Shown here one piece after another: positions 1 to 9,714 of a stretch of 26,213 bases of DNA (positions are counted from its first letter, which is position 1; every line of letters starts with the position of its first letter). The translations under genes were made by a program, and so were the position numbers. Source of the stretch: JAEKLB01 sp050249235 (GTDB lineage Bacteria; Actinomycetota; Acidimicrobiia; Acidimicrobiales; CADCSY01). The notes beneath the pieces were generated by a model. The model saw only the letters and a list, made by a program, of their open reading frames with translations. It made no database searches and was not told the origin of the DNA. The stretch is from NCBI GenBank assembly GCA_050249235.1, contig JBFWQW010000033.1, forward strand, positions 1 through 26,213. The letters run 5' to 3'.

Positions 1-1454
<1,454 letters not shown>

Positions 1455-1510
1455 CTACGACCACTTCCTTTCAACACCTTCGAACCGACCGGCCGAGCGA
1501 ACTGTGACGA

Positions 1511-1626
1511 GGCCAGCCGAAGCCGGGTGGCCCGTACGAGAGGGGCCCGCCAGGAGGGGCCCACGAAGTGGGAGGATCCTGGCGGGAGGGGACCCCGTGA
1601 GGGACGGGACCCGGCTTCGGGTGGCC
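1511..1626 (-). repeat. Large nested stem-loop in the rpoB-rpoC spacer
   Basis: Complementary arms nest in order: 1511-1515 with 1622-1626, 1517-1527 with 1610-1620 (11 bp, CCGAAGCCGGG), 1531-1535 with 1604-1608, 1542-1545 with 1593-1596, 1546-1554 with 1578-1586 (9 bp, CCCGCCAGG), and an apical 1560-1564 with 1568-1572 around a GAA loop. That is about 39 base pairs over 116 nt, starting about 10 nt after the rpoB stop. There is no U-run, so simple termination is unlikely. An RNase processing site, an attenuator, an mRNA stabiliser or an inserted palindromic repeat all fit. Confidence 0.85.
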
Positions 1627-1635
1627 GGACCGACC

Positions 1636-4600
1636 TCAGAAGGTGCGTTCACGCCGCCGCTCGTCCTCCTCATCGGAACCGCGCTCCGGCCGGGACAGAT
1701 CGATCCCCAGCTCCTCGGCGGTGCGGAACACGTCCTCGTCGAGCTCGCGCATCTCGATCTCCTCGCCGGTGGTCGAGAGGACCTCGACGTTGAGGCAGAG
1801 GGCCTGCATCTCCTTGATGAGCACCTTGAAGCTCTCCGGGATGCCGGGCTCGGGGATGTTCTCGCCCTTGACGATGGCCTCGTAGACCTTCACCCGCCCG
1901 AGCACGTCGTCGGACTTGATGGTGAGGAGCTCCTGGAGGCAGTAGGCCGACCCGTAGGCCTCGAGGGCCCACACCTCCATCTCGCCGAACCGCTGGCCGC
2001 CGAACTGGGCCTTCCCGCCCAGGGGCTGCTGCGTGATCATCGAGTAGGGGCCCGTGGAGCGGGCGTGGATCTTGTCGTCCACGAGGTGGGCCAGCTTCAG
2101 GATGTAGACGTAGCCGACGGTGATCGGGTTGTCGTAGCGCTCGCCGGTGCGGCCGTTGTACATGGTGGCCTTGCCGTCGCGGCCGATCAGGCGCTCGCCG
2201 TCGGGCGACTCGGGCCGGATGTTCTCGAGGATCGTCTGGATCGTCGGGTGGTTGCCGGCCCGCTCCGTCTCGTCCCAGTGGGCCCCGTCGAAGACCGGGG
2301 TGGCGATGTGGGTGGAGCCGGGCGCCTTGGGGCGGGTCTTGGTCTCCGTGCCCTTCGGGGCCACGACCCCGACGGCCTTGCCGTCGACGTCCCAGCCCCA
2401 GCGGGCGGCGTAGCCGAGGTGGGCCTCGAGCACCTGGCCCACGTTCATGCGGGAGGGCACGCCGAGGGGGTTGAGGATCACGTCGACCGGGGTGCCGTCC
2501 TCCATGAAGGGCATGTCCTCGACCGGCAGGATCCGGCTGATGACGCCCTTGTTGCCGTGGCGGCCGGCCAGCTTGTCGCCGACCGAGATCTTGCGCTGCT
2601 GGGCCACGTAGACCCGGACCAGCTGGTTCACGCCGGGCGGGAGCTCATGGTTCTCGTCACGGCTGAAGACCTTGACGTCGATGACCTTGCCCTCTTCGCC
2701 GTGCGGCACCTTGAGGGAGGTGTCCCGGACCTCGCGGGCCTTCTCGCCGAAGATGGCCCGCAGGAGGCGCTCCTCGGGCGTGAGCTCGGTCTCGCCCTTC
2801 GGCGTGACCTTGCCGACCAGCACGTCGCCGGGGCCGACCTCGGCGCCGACCCGGATGATCCCGCGCTCGTCGAGGTCCTTCAGGATCTCCTCGGAGAGGT
2901 TGGGGATGTCCCGGGTGATCTCCTCGGGGCCGAGCTTGGTGTCGCGGGCGTCGATCTCGTGGCTGTGGATGTGGATCGACGTGAGGACGTCGTCGCGCAC
3001 GAGGCGCTCCGAGAGGATGATGGCGTCCTCGAAGTTGTAGCCCTCCCACGGCATGTAGGCGGCGAGGAGGTTCTTGCCGAGCCCGAGCTCGCCCATGTCG
3101 GTCGAGGGACCGTCGGCCAGGACCTGGCCGGCCGTCACCCGGTCGCCCTCGAAGACCCGGGAGCGCTGGTTGATGCACGTGTCCTGGTTGGAGCGGCGGA
3201 ACTTGGCCAGGCGGTGGATCTTCTTGCCGATGTTCTTGCCGTACTCGACCGTGATGTGGTCGCCGGTGACCTCGGTGACCGTGCCCTCCTCGTCGGCGAG
3301 CACGATGTCGCCGCCGTCGCGGGCGGCGCGGGCCTCCATGCCGGTGCCGATGAACGGCGCCTCCGGGCGCAGCAGCGGCACGGCCTGGCGCTGCATGTTG
3401 GCGCCCATGAGGGCCCGGTTGGCGTCGTCGTGCTCGAGGAACGGGATGAGCGACGTGCCGACCGAGACGATCTGGCGGGGTGAGACGTCCATGAGCTGGA
3501 CCTCGATCGGGGGCACCGCCGAGATCTCGGTGGTGGCGCCGAAGAAGACGTCCCGCTCGAGCTGGAGCTTCAGGTCGGACAGCGAGGCGGCCTGCGGGCT
3601 GCGCCGCACGAGGACCCGCTCCTCCTTGAAGGAGCCGTCCGGGTTGAGCGGTGCGTTCGCCTGGGCGACGACGTACTCCTCCTCCTCGTCGGCGGCGAGG
3701 TAGAGGATCTCGTCGGTGACCTTGCCGTCGATGACCTTGCGGTAGGGCGACTCGATGAAGCCGAACTCGTTCACCCGGGCGTAGGTGGCGAGCGCCCCCT
3801 GGAGGCCGATGTTCGGGCCTTCCGGGGTCTCGATCGGGCACATCCGGCCGTAGTGCGAGAAGTGCACGTCGCGGACCTCGAAGCCGGCCCGCTCCCGGGA
3901 CAGGCCGCCGGGGCCGAGCGCCGAGAGGCGGCGGCGGTGGTTGAGGCCCGACAGGGGGTTGACCTGGTCCATGAACTGCGACAGCTGGCTGGTGCCGAAG
4001 AACTCCTTGATGGCGGCGACCACCGGCCGGATGTTGATGAGCGTCTGGGGCGTGATGGCCTCGACGTCCTGGGTGGTCATCCGCTCGCGGACGACCCGCT
4101 CCATGCGGGAGAGGCCGATGCGGACCTGGTTCTGGATCAGCTCGCCGACCGAGCGGATGCGGCGGTTGGCGAAGTGGTCCTGGTCGTCGAGGCGGTAGCC
4201 GGGCACGCCGTTGGCCAGCGAGAGCATGTAGGTGCAGGCCGCCAGGACCTCGATGCGGGAGAGGGTCGACTGGTCCGCCTCGGGCCGCTCGACGCCGCCG
4301 CCGGTGGGCGCGTCGAGGCCGAACTGCTCGACGATGCGGGCGATCTCCGGGCCGAGCTTGCGGTTGAGCTTGTAGCGGCCGACGCGGGAGAGGTCGTAGC
4401 GCTTGCTGTTGAAGAACGCGTTCTCGAAGTAGTTGCGCGCCGCGTCCGGCGTGGGCGGCTCACCGGGCCGGGCCCGCTTGTAGATCTCGATGAGCGCCTC
4501 CTCCTGGGTGGGAGCGAGGTCCTTGTCCTTCTCCCACTGGCCCTCGAGGAAGTCGAAGTGGCGCACGAGGCGGTCGAGGAAGCCGGGGTGGTTCTCCTCG

Positions 4601-5238
4601 TCGTAGCCGAGGGCCCGGAGGAGCACGAACAGCGAGAGGCGGCGCTTGCGGGCGACGCGGGTGCCGGCGGTGACGTCCTTGCCGGGCTTCTGCTCGACGT
4701 CGAACTCGATCCACTCGCCGCGGTAGGGGTGGATCGTGCCGGTGACGAGCTGGTGCTTGGCCAGGTTCCGCAGGCGGAACCGCTCCCCCGGCTGGAAGAT
4801 GACGCCGGGCGACCGGACGAGCTGGGAGACGACGACCCGCTCGGTGCCGTTGATGATGAAGGTGCCCTTCTCGGTCATCATCGGGAAGTCCCCCATGAAG
4901 ACCGTCTGCTCCTTGATCTCGCCGGTGGTGGCGTTCATGAAGCGGGCCCGGACGAAGATCGGCGCGGAGAAGGTCATGTCCTTCTCCTTGCATTCCTCGA
5001 CGGAGAACTTCGGCGGGGGCCGGAGGTCCTCGTCGTCGGGGTCGAACTCGAGCTCGAGGCGGAGGGTGCCGCTGAAGTCCTCGATCGGGCTGATGTCGCG
5101 GAACGTCTCCTTGAGGCCCTCCTGGAGGAACCACTCGAACGACGACCGTTGGATCGAGATCAGATCGGGGAGATCGAGGACCTCCTCGAGGTTCGCGAAG
5201 GAATAGCGGTCCCGGGCAGCGGGGCGAACAGCAGGCAC
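1636..5238 (-). CDS. rpoB: RNA polymerase beta subunit
   Basis: The 1200-aa product is full length for an actinobacterial RpoB. It begins at a GTG (5236-5238) preceded by GAGGAG six nt upstream. The rifampicin region lies at about residues 415-446, with GTSQLSQFMDQ followed by NPLSGL and LSALGPGGL. The positions equivalent to E. coli D516, H526 and S531 are D424, H434 and S439, all wild type, so the enzyme is predicted to be rifampicin sensitive. The active-site lysines are in GDKLAGRHGNKG (K889 and K897). The acidic C-terminal tail is short. RpoB forms the catalytic core with RpoC, which lies downstream after a 181-nt spacer. rplL is not immediately upstream; other genes of both orientations intervene, so rpoB needs its own promoter. 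Confidence 0.98.
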   Translation of the reverse strand: MPAVRPAARDRYSFANLEEVLDLPDLISIQRSSFEWFLQEGLKETFRDISPIEDFSGTLRLELEFDPDDEDLRPPPKFSVEECKEKDMTFSAPIFVRARFMNATTGEIKEQTVFMGDFPMMTEKGTFIINGTERVVVSQLVRSPGVIFQPGERFRLRNLAKHQLVTGTIHPYRGEWIEFDVEQKPGKDVTAGTRVARKRRLSLFVLLRALGYDEENHPGFLDRLVRHFDFLEGQWEKDKDLAPTQEEALIEIYKRARPGEPPTPDAARNYFENAFFNSKRYDLSRVGRYKLNRKLGPEIARIVEQFGLDAPTGGGVERPEADQSTLSRIEVLAACTYMLSLANGVPGYRLDDQDHFANRRIRSVGELIQNQVRIGLSRMERVVRERMTTQDVEAITPQTLINIRPVVAAIKEFFGTSQLSQFMDQVNPLSGLNHRRRLSALGPGGLSRERAGFEVRDVHFSHYGRMCPIETPEGPNIGLQGALATYARVNEFGFIESPYRKVIDGKVTDEILYLAADEEEEYVVAQANAPLNPDGSFKEERVLVRRSPQAASLSDLKLQLERDVFFGATTEISAVPPIEVQLMDVSPRQIVSVGTSLIPFLEHDDANRALMGANMQRQAVPLLRPEAPFIGTGMEARAARDGGDIVLADEEGTVTEVTGDHITVEYGKNIGKKIHRLAKFRRSNQDTCINQRSRVFEGDRVTAGQVLADGPSTDMGELGLGKNLLAAYMPWEGYNFEDAIILSERLVRDDVLTSIHIHSHEIDARDTKLGPEEITRDIPNLSEEILKDLDERGIIRVGAEVGPGDVLVGKVTPKGETELTPEERLLRAIFGEKAREVRDTSLKVPHGEEGKVIDVKVFSRDENHELPPGVNQLVRVYVAQQRKISVGDKLAGRHGNKGVISRILPVEDMPFMEDGTPVDVILNPLGVPSRMNVGQVLEAHLGYAARWGWDVDGKAVGVVAPKGTETKTRPKAPGSTHIATPVFDGAHWDETERAGNHPTIQTILENIRPESPDGERLIGRDGKATMYNGRTGERYDNPITVGYVYILKLAHLVDDKIHARSTGPYSMITQQPLGGKAQFGGQRFGEMEVWALEAYGSAYCLQELLTIKSDDVLGRVKVYEAIVKGENIPEPGIPESFKVLIKEMQALCLNVEVLSTTGEEIEMRELDEDVFRTAEELGIDLSRPERGSDEEDERRRERTF

Positions 5239-5336
5239 GGACTACTCCTCGACGGAGAAGGGGCTGGACAGCACGAGCGCGCGAGTTCCCCGGCCTGAAA
5301 GCGGAGAAGGACAGCGGCGACGCACGGCAACGAGCG

Positions 5337-5365
5337 AGCCTACTGACGCGAGGAACCAAGCGCAA
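5337..5365 (-). promoter_or_regulatory. Candidate rpoB promoter
   Basis: On the minus strand TTGCGC (5360-5365) and TAGGCT (5337-5342) are separated by exactly 17 nt, fitting a sigma70-type promoter with an actinobacterial TANNNT -10 box. Transcription would start near 5330, leaving a leader of about 90 nt before the rpoB GTG. rplJL end at their own terminator far upstream, so a promoter is expected here. The assignment rests on motif and spacing only. Confidence 0.5.
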
Positions 5366-5384
5366 CAGCTTGCGCGGGCTTCCT
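5351..5384. repeat. Inverted repeat overlapping the rpoB -35 box
   Basis: GCGCAA (5360-5365) and TTGCGC (5370-5375) form a perfect 6-bp dyad around CAGC. An outer AGGAA/TTCCT pair (5351-5355 with 5380-5384) lies across a small internal loop. The left inner arm is the proposed rpoB -35 element. It could be an operator for a dimeric regulator or simply a DNA palindrome. It would not be in the rpoB transcript if the proposed start is right. Confidence 0.5.
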
Positions 5385-5486
5385 GGGTTTGCCGAGCAGG
5401 GTACGACGAATGGCCGCCGGACGTCAATCACCGGGGCGGCCCGGCGGGCGTGCAACCGGCTCCGGCCCATGGTCTAGGAAGGGCGG

Positions 5487-6224
5487 GTGATCACCGTGTT
5501 CGGGCGCAAGGCCGTGCTCGAGGCCCTGCTCGACCCCGACGTCGCCGTCTCGCTCGTGCTGGTCGGCCGTGACGCCCGCGGCGACGCCGTCACCGCCGTG
5601 ATCGAGGCCGCCCGGGCCCGGGGGGTCGACCTCAAGCGGGTGGCCGCCGGCAAGGTGACCCGGGTCTCCGGCAACGGCCGCCACGACCAGGGGGTGGTGG
5701 CCGAGGTCGACAGTGCCGGGCCGGCCGGGCTCGACGGCTGGCTGGAGGACAGGCAGGAGGGCCCGCTGGCGCTGGTGCTGCTCGACGGGGTGACGACGCC
5801 CGCCAACGTCGGGATGATCCTCCGCGCGGTCACCGCGGCCGGCCTCGACGGGGTCGTCCTGCCCCGGTCGGGCTCACCGGACATCGGGCCCCTGGTGGTG
5901 AAGGCCTCGGCCGGCGTCGCCTTCCGCGCCACCGTCCTGGCCGCCGAGTCCCCCGCCGACGCGGTCGCCTCGCTCGCCCGGGGCGGTGTCGTCAGCGTCG
6001 GGCTCCGGGGCGGCGACGCGCCCGACCTCTTCGGCTCGGCCCTCCCGGACCGGGCCGCCTACGTCCTCGGCAACGAGACCCGGGGCGTGACCGTCGCCTG
6101 CGACGAGTGGCGGTCGATCCCCCTGGCCAACGGGGTCGAGTCGCTCAACGTCGCCGTCGCCGCCGGCATCCTCGCCTACGAGGTCGCCCGCCGCGTCACG
6201 GAGCGGGGTCCGGCGGTGTCCTAG
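5487..6224 (+). CDS. rlmB: SpoU/TrmH-family 23S rRNA 2'-O-ribose methyltransferase, RlmB-like
   Basis: The product is 245 aa, starting at GTG 5487 behind AGGAAGGG. The N-terminal substrate-binding domain opens with VFGRKAVLEALLDP (residues 4-17) and includes HDQGVVAEV (66-74). The knotted SPOUT domain carries motif 1 around N107 and R113 (LDGVTTPANVGMILRA), motif 2 LGNETRGV (194-201) and motif 3 IPLANGVESLNVAVAAGI (211-228). RlmB methylates the ribose of a 23S rRNA guanosine using SAM. Motif 1 has T-P where many relatives have D-P, so the exact substrate (RlmB or another SpoU enzyme) is uncertain. It heads a tight operon, with the sigma factor gene starting 7 nt after its stop. Confidence 0.85.
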   Translation: MITVFGRKAVLEALLDPDVAVSLVLVGRDARGDAVTAVIEAARARGVDLKRVAAGKVTRVSGNGRHDQGVVAEVDSAGPAGLDGWLEDRQEGPLALVLLDGVTTPANVGMILRAVTAAGLDGVVLPRSGSPDIGPLVVKASAGVAFRATVLAAESPADAVASLARGGVVSVGLRGGDAPDLFGSALPDRAAYVLGNETRGVTVACDEWRSIPLANGVESLNVAVAAGILAYEVARRVTERGPAVS

Positions 6225-6231
6225 TGCGCAG

Positions 6232-6798
6232 ATGGAGACTCTGGCGGTGCCCGAGCGGGAGGTGACGACGGACGCCGAGCTGTTCGCCCGGCTCTACCCC
6301 CGCCTCCGGCGGCTGGCGGCGGTGTCCGGCGGCACTGGCGACGACCCCGACGACCTGGTGCAGGAGGCGGTGACCCGCACCCTCCGGGCGCTCGGCCGCC
6401 AGGGACGCACGCTCGGCGAGCTCGACAACCCGGGCGCCTACCTCAGCCGCACGATCGTGAACCTGGCCGCCAACCGGCGTCGCTCGCTGGCCCGGTGGCG
6501 GACGGCGATGAGCCGGGTGGGCCGGAGCGAGGAGGCCACGCTCCCCCAGTACTCGTCGGACCTCGCCGACCTGCTTCGGATCGACGCGAGGACGAGGGCG
6601 GTGCTCTACCTCGTCGAGGTCGAGGGCCAGACCTACGCCGAGGCCGGAGCCCTGCTCGAGCTCTCCGAGGAGGCGGCCAGGACCAGGGCGTCGAGGGCGC
6701 GGCAGCGACTGCGCGTCGAGCTGACGGCCGAGATGGCGGAGGAGGTCGCCGGCGACACCGCCGGCGACGACGGGTCGGGAGGGACGAACCATGGCTGA
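6232..6798 (+). CDS. ECF-like sigma-70 family RNA polymerase sigma factor
   Basis: The product is 188 aa. Region 2 spans about residues 16-87 (LFARLYPRLRRLA, then DDLVQEAVTRTLRAL with the acidic DDLVQE core-binding helix). A variable linker follows. Region 4 spans about 118-164 (TRAVLYLVEVEGQTYAEAGA, then EEAARTRASRARQRLR, the helix-turn-helix that reads the -35 box). It lacks regions 1 and 3, as in ECF sigma factors. The linker lacks obvious extra domains. The ATG is 7 nt after the rlmB stop, and the last 8 nt overlap the start of the next gene (ATGGCTGA), implying translational coupling. The downstream membrane protein is a candidate regulator of this sigma factor; I cannot assign an ECF subgroup. 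Confidence 0.88.
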   Translation: METLAVPEREVTTDAELFARLYPRLRRLAAVSGGTGDDPDDLVQEAVTRTLRALGRQGRTLGELDNPGAYLSRTIVNLAANRRRSLARWRTAMSRVGRSEEATLPQYSSDLADLLRIDARTRAVLYLVEVEGQTYAEAGALLELSEEAARTRASRARQRLRVELTAEMAEEVAGDTAGDDGSGGTNHG

Positions 6799-8944
6799 GC
6801 TGCGACGACGGCTCGACGAGCTGGCCGGGCGGGGTCGGCCCCGGGGTGCGGTGCGGGTCTGGTCCGACGCCACCACCGGTGGCGCGTCGGCGGCCGGCGG
6901 GGCCTGGCGGCGCCAGCCGGCGGTGACCTTCCTGGCCGCGGTGGTGGGCGTTGCTCTGCTCGGCTCGGCGCTCGTCGACCTCGGCGACGGCGGCGACGGT
7001 GGCGGCGGCGCGACCGACCCGACCCTCATCGCGTCGAGCCGGCTGGCCGGCTTCGAGAGCTGCGACGCCTTGCTCGACCACCTGAAGGCGGCGGCCGCCG
7101 AGCGGGTCGGGCCCTACGGCCTCGGCGGCGGAGTGATCGCGTTCGAGGACTTCGCCGGGGCCGGCGGCGACCGCCGGGAGCTGGCGGGGTCTGCGTCCGA
7201 CGACGACGCCGCCCCGCCGGACGGGTCGTCCCAGACCGGCGACAGCTCGACGACGAACGTGCAGGAGGCGGGCGTCGACGAGCCCGACGTGGTCAAGACG
7301 GACGGGAGCATCGTCTACGCCCTGGCCCGGGGCCGGCTCTGGGCCGTCGAGCAGCGGGGTGCCCCGACGATCCTCGGCTCCGTCGCGGTCACGAGCGGAG
7401 AGTCGATGCTGCTCGTCGGCGACCGCCTGCTCGTGGTCGGCAGCGGCGGGCGCGAGGTCCAGCCGCTGGCCGCCCGCAGGTCGGCCGGCATGATCGTGGA
7501 GGACGGCGGCGGCTTCCTGCCCGCCGTCACGGTCACCGTGGTCGACGTGAGCGAGCCCGCCGCCATGGCGGTCACCGACTCCTTCGACGTCGACGGCGGC
7601 TACGTGTCGGCCCGGCTGGTCGACGGCATCGCCCGGATCGTCGTGCGCTCCCATGGCCCCCAGCTCGACTTCGTCTACCCCTCGACCGGCTCGGCGTCGG
7701 CGATGGCCCGGGCGACGGAGGTGAACCGGGGGGTCGTGGAGGCATCGACGCTGGCCGACTGGCTGCCGACCTACCGCCACGACGGCGACGACGACCGGGA
7801 GCCGGCCTACGACTGCGACCGCGTGTACGCGCCGACCGAGTTCTCGGGCTTCGGCATGCTCACCGTGCTCACCGTCGATCCCACCGATCCCCGGCCCGAC
7901 GGCACGACCACGGTCGTCGCCGACGGCGAGACGGTCTACGCCTCGACCGGTCGCCTGTACGTGGCCACCAACCGGTGGGAGACGGTCCCCGCCGGGGGCG
8001 GCGAGCCCGGCTCGGGGACCGCCACCATCGAGCCCGGCTCCCCCGTCACCCGCCCGGCCCCGGACGTGCACACCCTCGTCCACAGCTTCGACATCCGCGG
8101 CGACGAACCGGCCCGCTACCTGGTGTCCGGCAGGGTCCGGGGCACGCTGCTGAACCAGTTCTCGATGTCGGAGCACGAGGGCGACCTCCGGGTCGCCACC
8201 ACCGACCGCAGCGACGACGGCTCGACGAGCGAGAGCTTCGTCACCGTCCTCACCGACGACGGGGAGACCCTGCGCCAGGTCGGCCAGGTCGGCGGCCTGG
8301 GCCGGGACGAGCAGATCTACGCGGTGCGCTTCCTCGGCGACAAGGGCTACGTGGTGACGTTCCGGCGCACCGACCCGCTCTATGTGCTCGACCTGTCCGA
8401 CCCGGCCTCGCCCCGGGTGACGGGCGAGCTCAAGATCCCGGGCTACTCCGCCTATCTGCACCCCCTCGAGGGCGACCTCCTGATCGGCGTCGGCCAGGAC
8501 GCCACCGCGGAGGGCCGGGTGGTCGGCACCCAGGTGAGCCTGTTCGACGTGTCCGACCCGACCGCGCCCGTGCAGCTCCAGCAGCGGACGATCGGCGCCG
8601 GCGGCTCGGCCGCCGAGTACGACCACCACGCCTTCCTCCACTGGGCCGCGACCGATCTCACCATCATCCCGATGCAGGAGTACGACCGCACCGGGCCGGC
8701 GTCCTACGCCGTGGGCCTCCGGCTCCGGCCCGACGGCATCACCGAGCTGGGCCGGGTGGTGCACCCGGCCCCGGGAGCGGGCGGGTCGGGCGGGTCGGGC
8801 GGGTCGGAGGCGATGCCCGCCTTCGCCGCACCGATCGAGCGGTCGCTCGTGATCGCCGGCCGGCTCGTGACCTTCTCGGCCGCCGGCCTGCTCTCCTCCG
8901 ACCTGGACACCCTCGCCCCGGGCCCCTGGGTGCCCTTCACCTGA
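6791..8944 (+). CDS. Membrane-anchored beta-propeller (Beta_propel-type) protein
   Basis: The product is 717 aa. A short basic N-terminal segment (1-43) is followed by one hydrophobic helix at about 46-64 (VTFLAAVVGVALLGSALV) and then a long exported domain. The signature TNVQEAGVDEPDVVKTDG (155-172) and the preceding FESCDALLDHLK are typical of the secreted beta-propeller family distantly related to WD40 repeats. Further blade-like strands follow (YVVTFRRTDPLYVLDLSDP and similar). A Gly-Ser linker near residues 660-670 comes from a tandem GGGTCGGGC DNA run. The topology is cytoplasmic N-terminus, single TM and extracellular propeller. The start overlaps the sigma gene by 8 nt, the position where an anti-sigma factor usually sits. 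No conventional zinc anti-sigma domain is visible, so regulation is inference. It could equally be a structural or binding protein. Confidence 0.85.
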   Translation: MAELRRRLDELAGRGRPRGAVRVWSDATTGGASAAGGAWRRQPAVTFLAAVVGVALLGSALVDLGDGGDGGGGATDPTLIASSRLAGFESCDALLDHLKAAAAERVGPYGLGGGVIAFEDFAGAGGDRRELAGSASDDDAAPPDGSSQTGDSSTTNVQEAGVDEPDVVKTDGSIVYALARGRLWAVEQRGAPTILGSVAVTSGESMLLVGDRLLVVGSGGREVQPLAARRSAGMIVEDGGGFLPAVTVTVVDVSEPAAMAVTDSFDVDGGYVSARLVDGIARIVVRSHGPQLDFVYPSTGSASAMARATEVNRGVVEASTLADWLPTYRHDGDDDREPAYDCDRVYAPTEFSGFGMLTVLTVDPTDPRPDGTTTVVADGETVYASTGRLYVATNRWETVPAGGGEPGSGTATIEPGSPVTRPAPDVHTLVHSFDIRGDEPARYLVSGRVRGTLLNQFSMSEHEGDLRVATTDRSDDGSTSESFVTVLTDDGETLRQVGQVGGLGRDEQIYAVRFLGDKGYVVTFRRTDPLYVLDLSDPASPRVTGELKIPGYSAYLHPLEGDLLIGVGQDATAEGRVVGTQVSLFDVSDPTAPVQLQQRTIGAGGSAAEYDHHAFLHWAATDLTIIPMQEYDRTGPASYAVGLRLRPDGITELGRVVHPAPGAGGSGGSGGSEAMPAFAAPIERSLVIAGRLVTFSAAGLLSSDLDTLAPGPWVPFT

Positions 8945-8968
8945 GCCCCTCCTCCCGTTCCTTGTCGA

Positions 8969-8991
8969 CGAGCCGGGGTCGTTCCGGCTCG
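8969..8991. terminator. Hairpin between convergent genes, possible bidirectional terminator
   Basis: CGAGCCGG (8969-8976) pairs with CCGGCTCG (8984-8991) across a 7-nt loop, in the 66-nt gap between the ends of the propeller gene (plus) and the HAD gene (minus). No clear U-run is present on either side, so termination is inferred from position and structure. Confidence 0.45.
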
Positions 8992-9010
8992 GTCGGCACG
9001 GACGGGGAGG

Positions 9011-9670
9011 TCAGCGGGCCGCGGCGGCGTCGAGGGCGTCGGCCAGGGTCAGGTGGTGGAGGGAGTCGGCCACCACGTGGGCGGCGGAGAGGTCGAGGTC
9101 GAAGGTCAAGCCGTGGGGGACGGCCACCGTGTAGAGCCCGGCCGTGACGGCCGCGAAGACCCCGTGGGGCGAGTCCTCCACCGCGACCGAGCGGGACGGC
9201 ACCGCCCCGAGGCGCTCGCAGGCGAGGCGGTAGGACGTCGGGTCGGGCTTGGGCGGCACCCCGTCGCCGGCGCAGACCAGGGCGTCGAACCGGTCCCGGA
9301 GGCCGAGCCGGCGGAGGTGGCCGTCGACCCACTCGATCGGCGAGGACGAGGCGACGCCGACCGGGATCCCCTGCCCGGCCGCCTCGTCGAGCCAGGCCTC
9401 GATCCCCGGGCGGACGTGGTGCTCGGCCTGCAGCTCGTCGCGACGGACCCGGCGCCGCTCGACCAGGACCGATTCGAGCGCCCGCCCGAGCCGGCCCTGG
9501 AGCTCGGCGAGCGGGTCGAAGTGATCACCCGTGCCGATGATCGCCTGCCAGGCCGAGCGGTCGAGCTCGTGTCCGTGCTCGTCCCACAGCTCCCACCACG
9601 ACCGGTAGACCGGCTCCTCGGTGTCGAGCACCGTGCCGTCGAAGTCCAGCACCAGGCAGGCCCCACCCAT
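9011..9670 (-). CDS. HAD-superfamily phosphatase, beta-phosphoglucomutase-like
   Basis: The product is 219 aa with all four HAD motifs: motif I DFDGTVLDTE (D9 nucleophile, D11 acid/base), motif II serine in VASSSP (108-110), motif III lysine in PPKPDP (K141), and motif IV VEDSPHG (E165, D166). The cap is inserted after motif I and is helical (about 17-85), as in subfamily I phosphatases and beta-phosphoglucomutases. It probably hydrolyses a small phosphometabolite; the substrate cannot be read from sequence. It starts at ATG 9668-9670. A TACCCT box ends 8 nt upstream and no clear ribosome binding site is seen, so it may be leaderless. It converges with the propeller gene and is separated from rplL by a terminator and hairpins. 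Confidence 0.85.
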   Translation of the reverse strand: MGGACLVLDFDGTVLDTEEPVYRSWWELWDEHGHELDRSAWQAIIGTGDHFDPLAELQGRLGRALESVLVERRRVRRDELQAEHHVRPGIEAWLDEAAGQGIPVGVASSSPIEWVDGHLRRLGLRDRFDALVCAGDGVPPKPDPTSYRLACERLGAVPSRSVAVEDSPHGVFAAVTAGLYTVAVPHGLTFDLDLSAAHVVADSLHHLTLADALDAAAAR

Positions 9671-9714
9671 CGGCTCAGAGGGTACGGCGAAGGGCGCACC
9701 CGTGGCCCGAGCGG

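Noticed and set aside
5239..5486. Plus-strand promoter for rlmB
   Set aside because: No -35/-10 pair with acceptable spacing could be read on the plus strand; only the rpoB-facing promoter was supportable.
6443..8764. 773-codon minus-strand frame opposite the sigma factor and propeller genes
   Set aside because: Its composition is typical of antisense reading; the plus-strand frames carry sigma and Beta_propel motifs.
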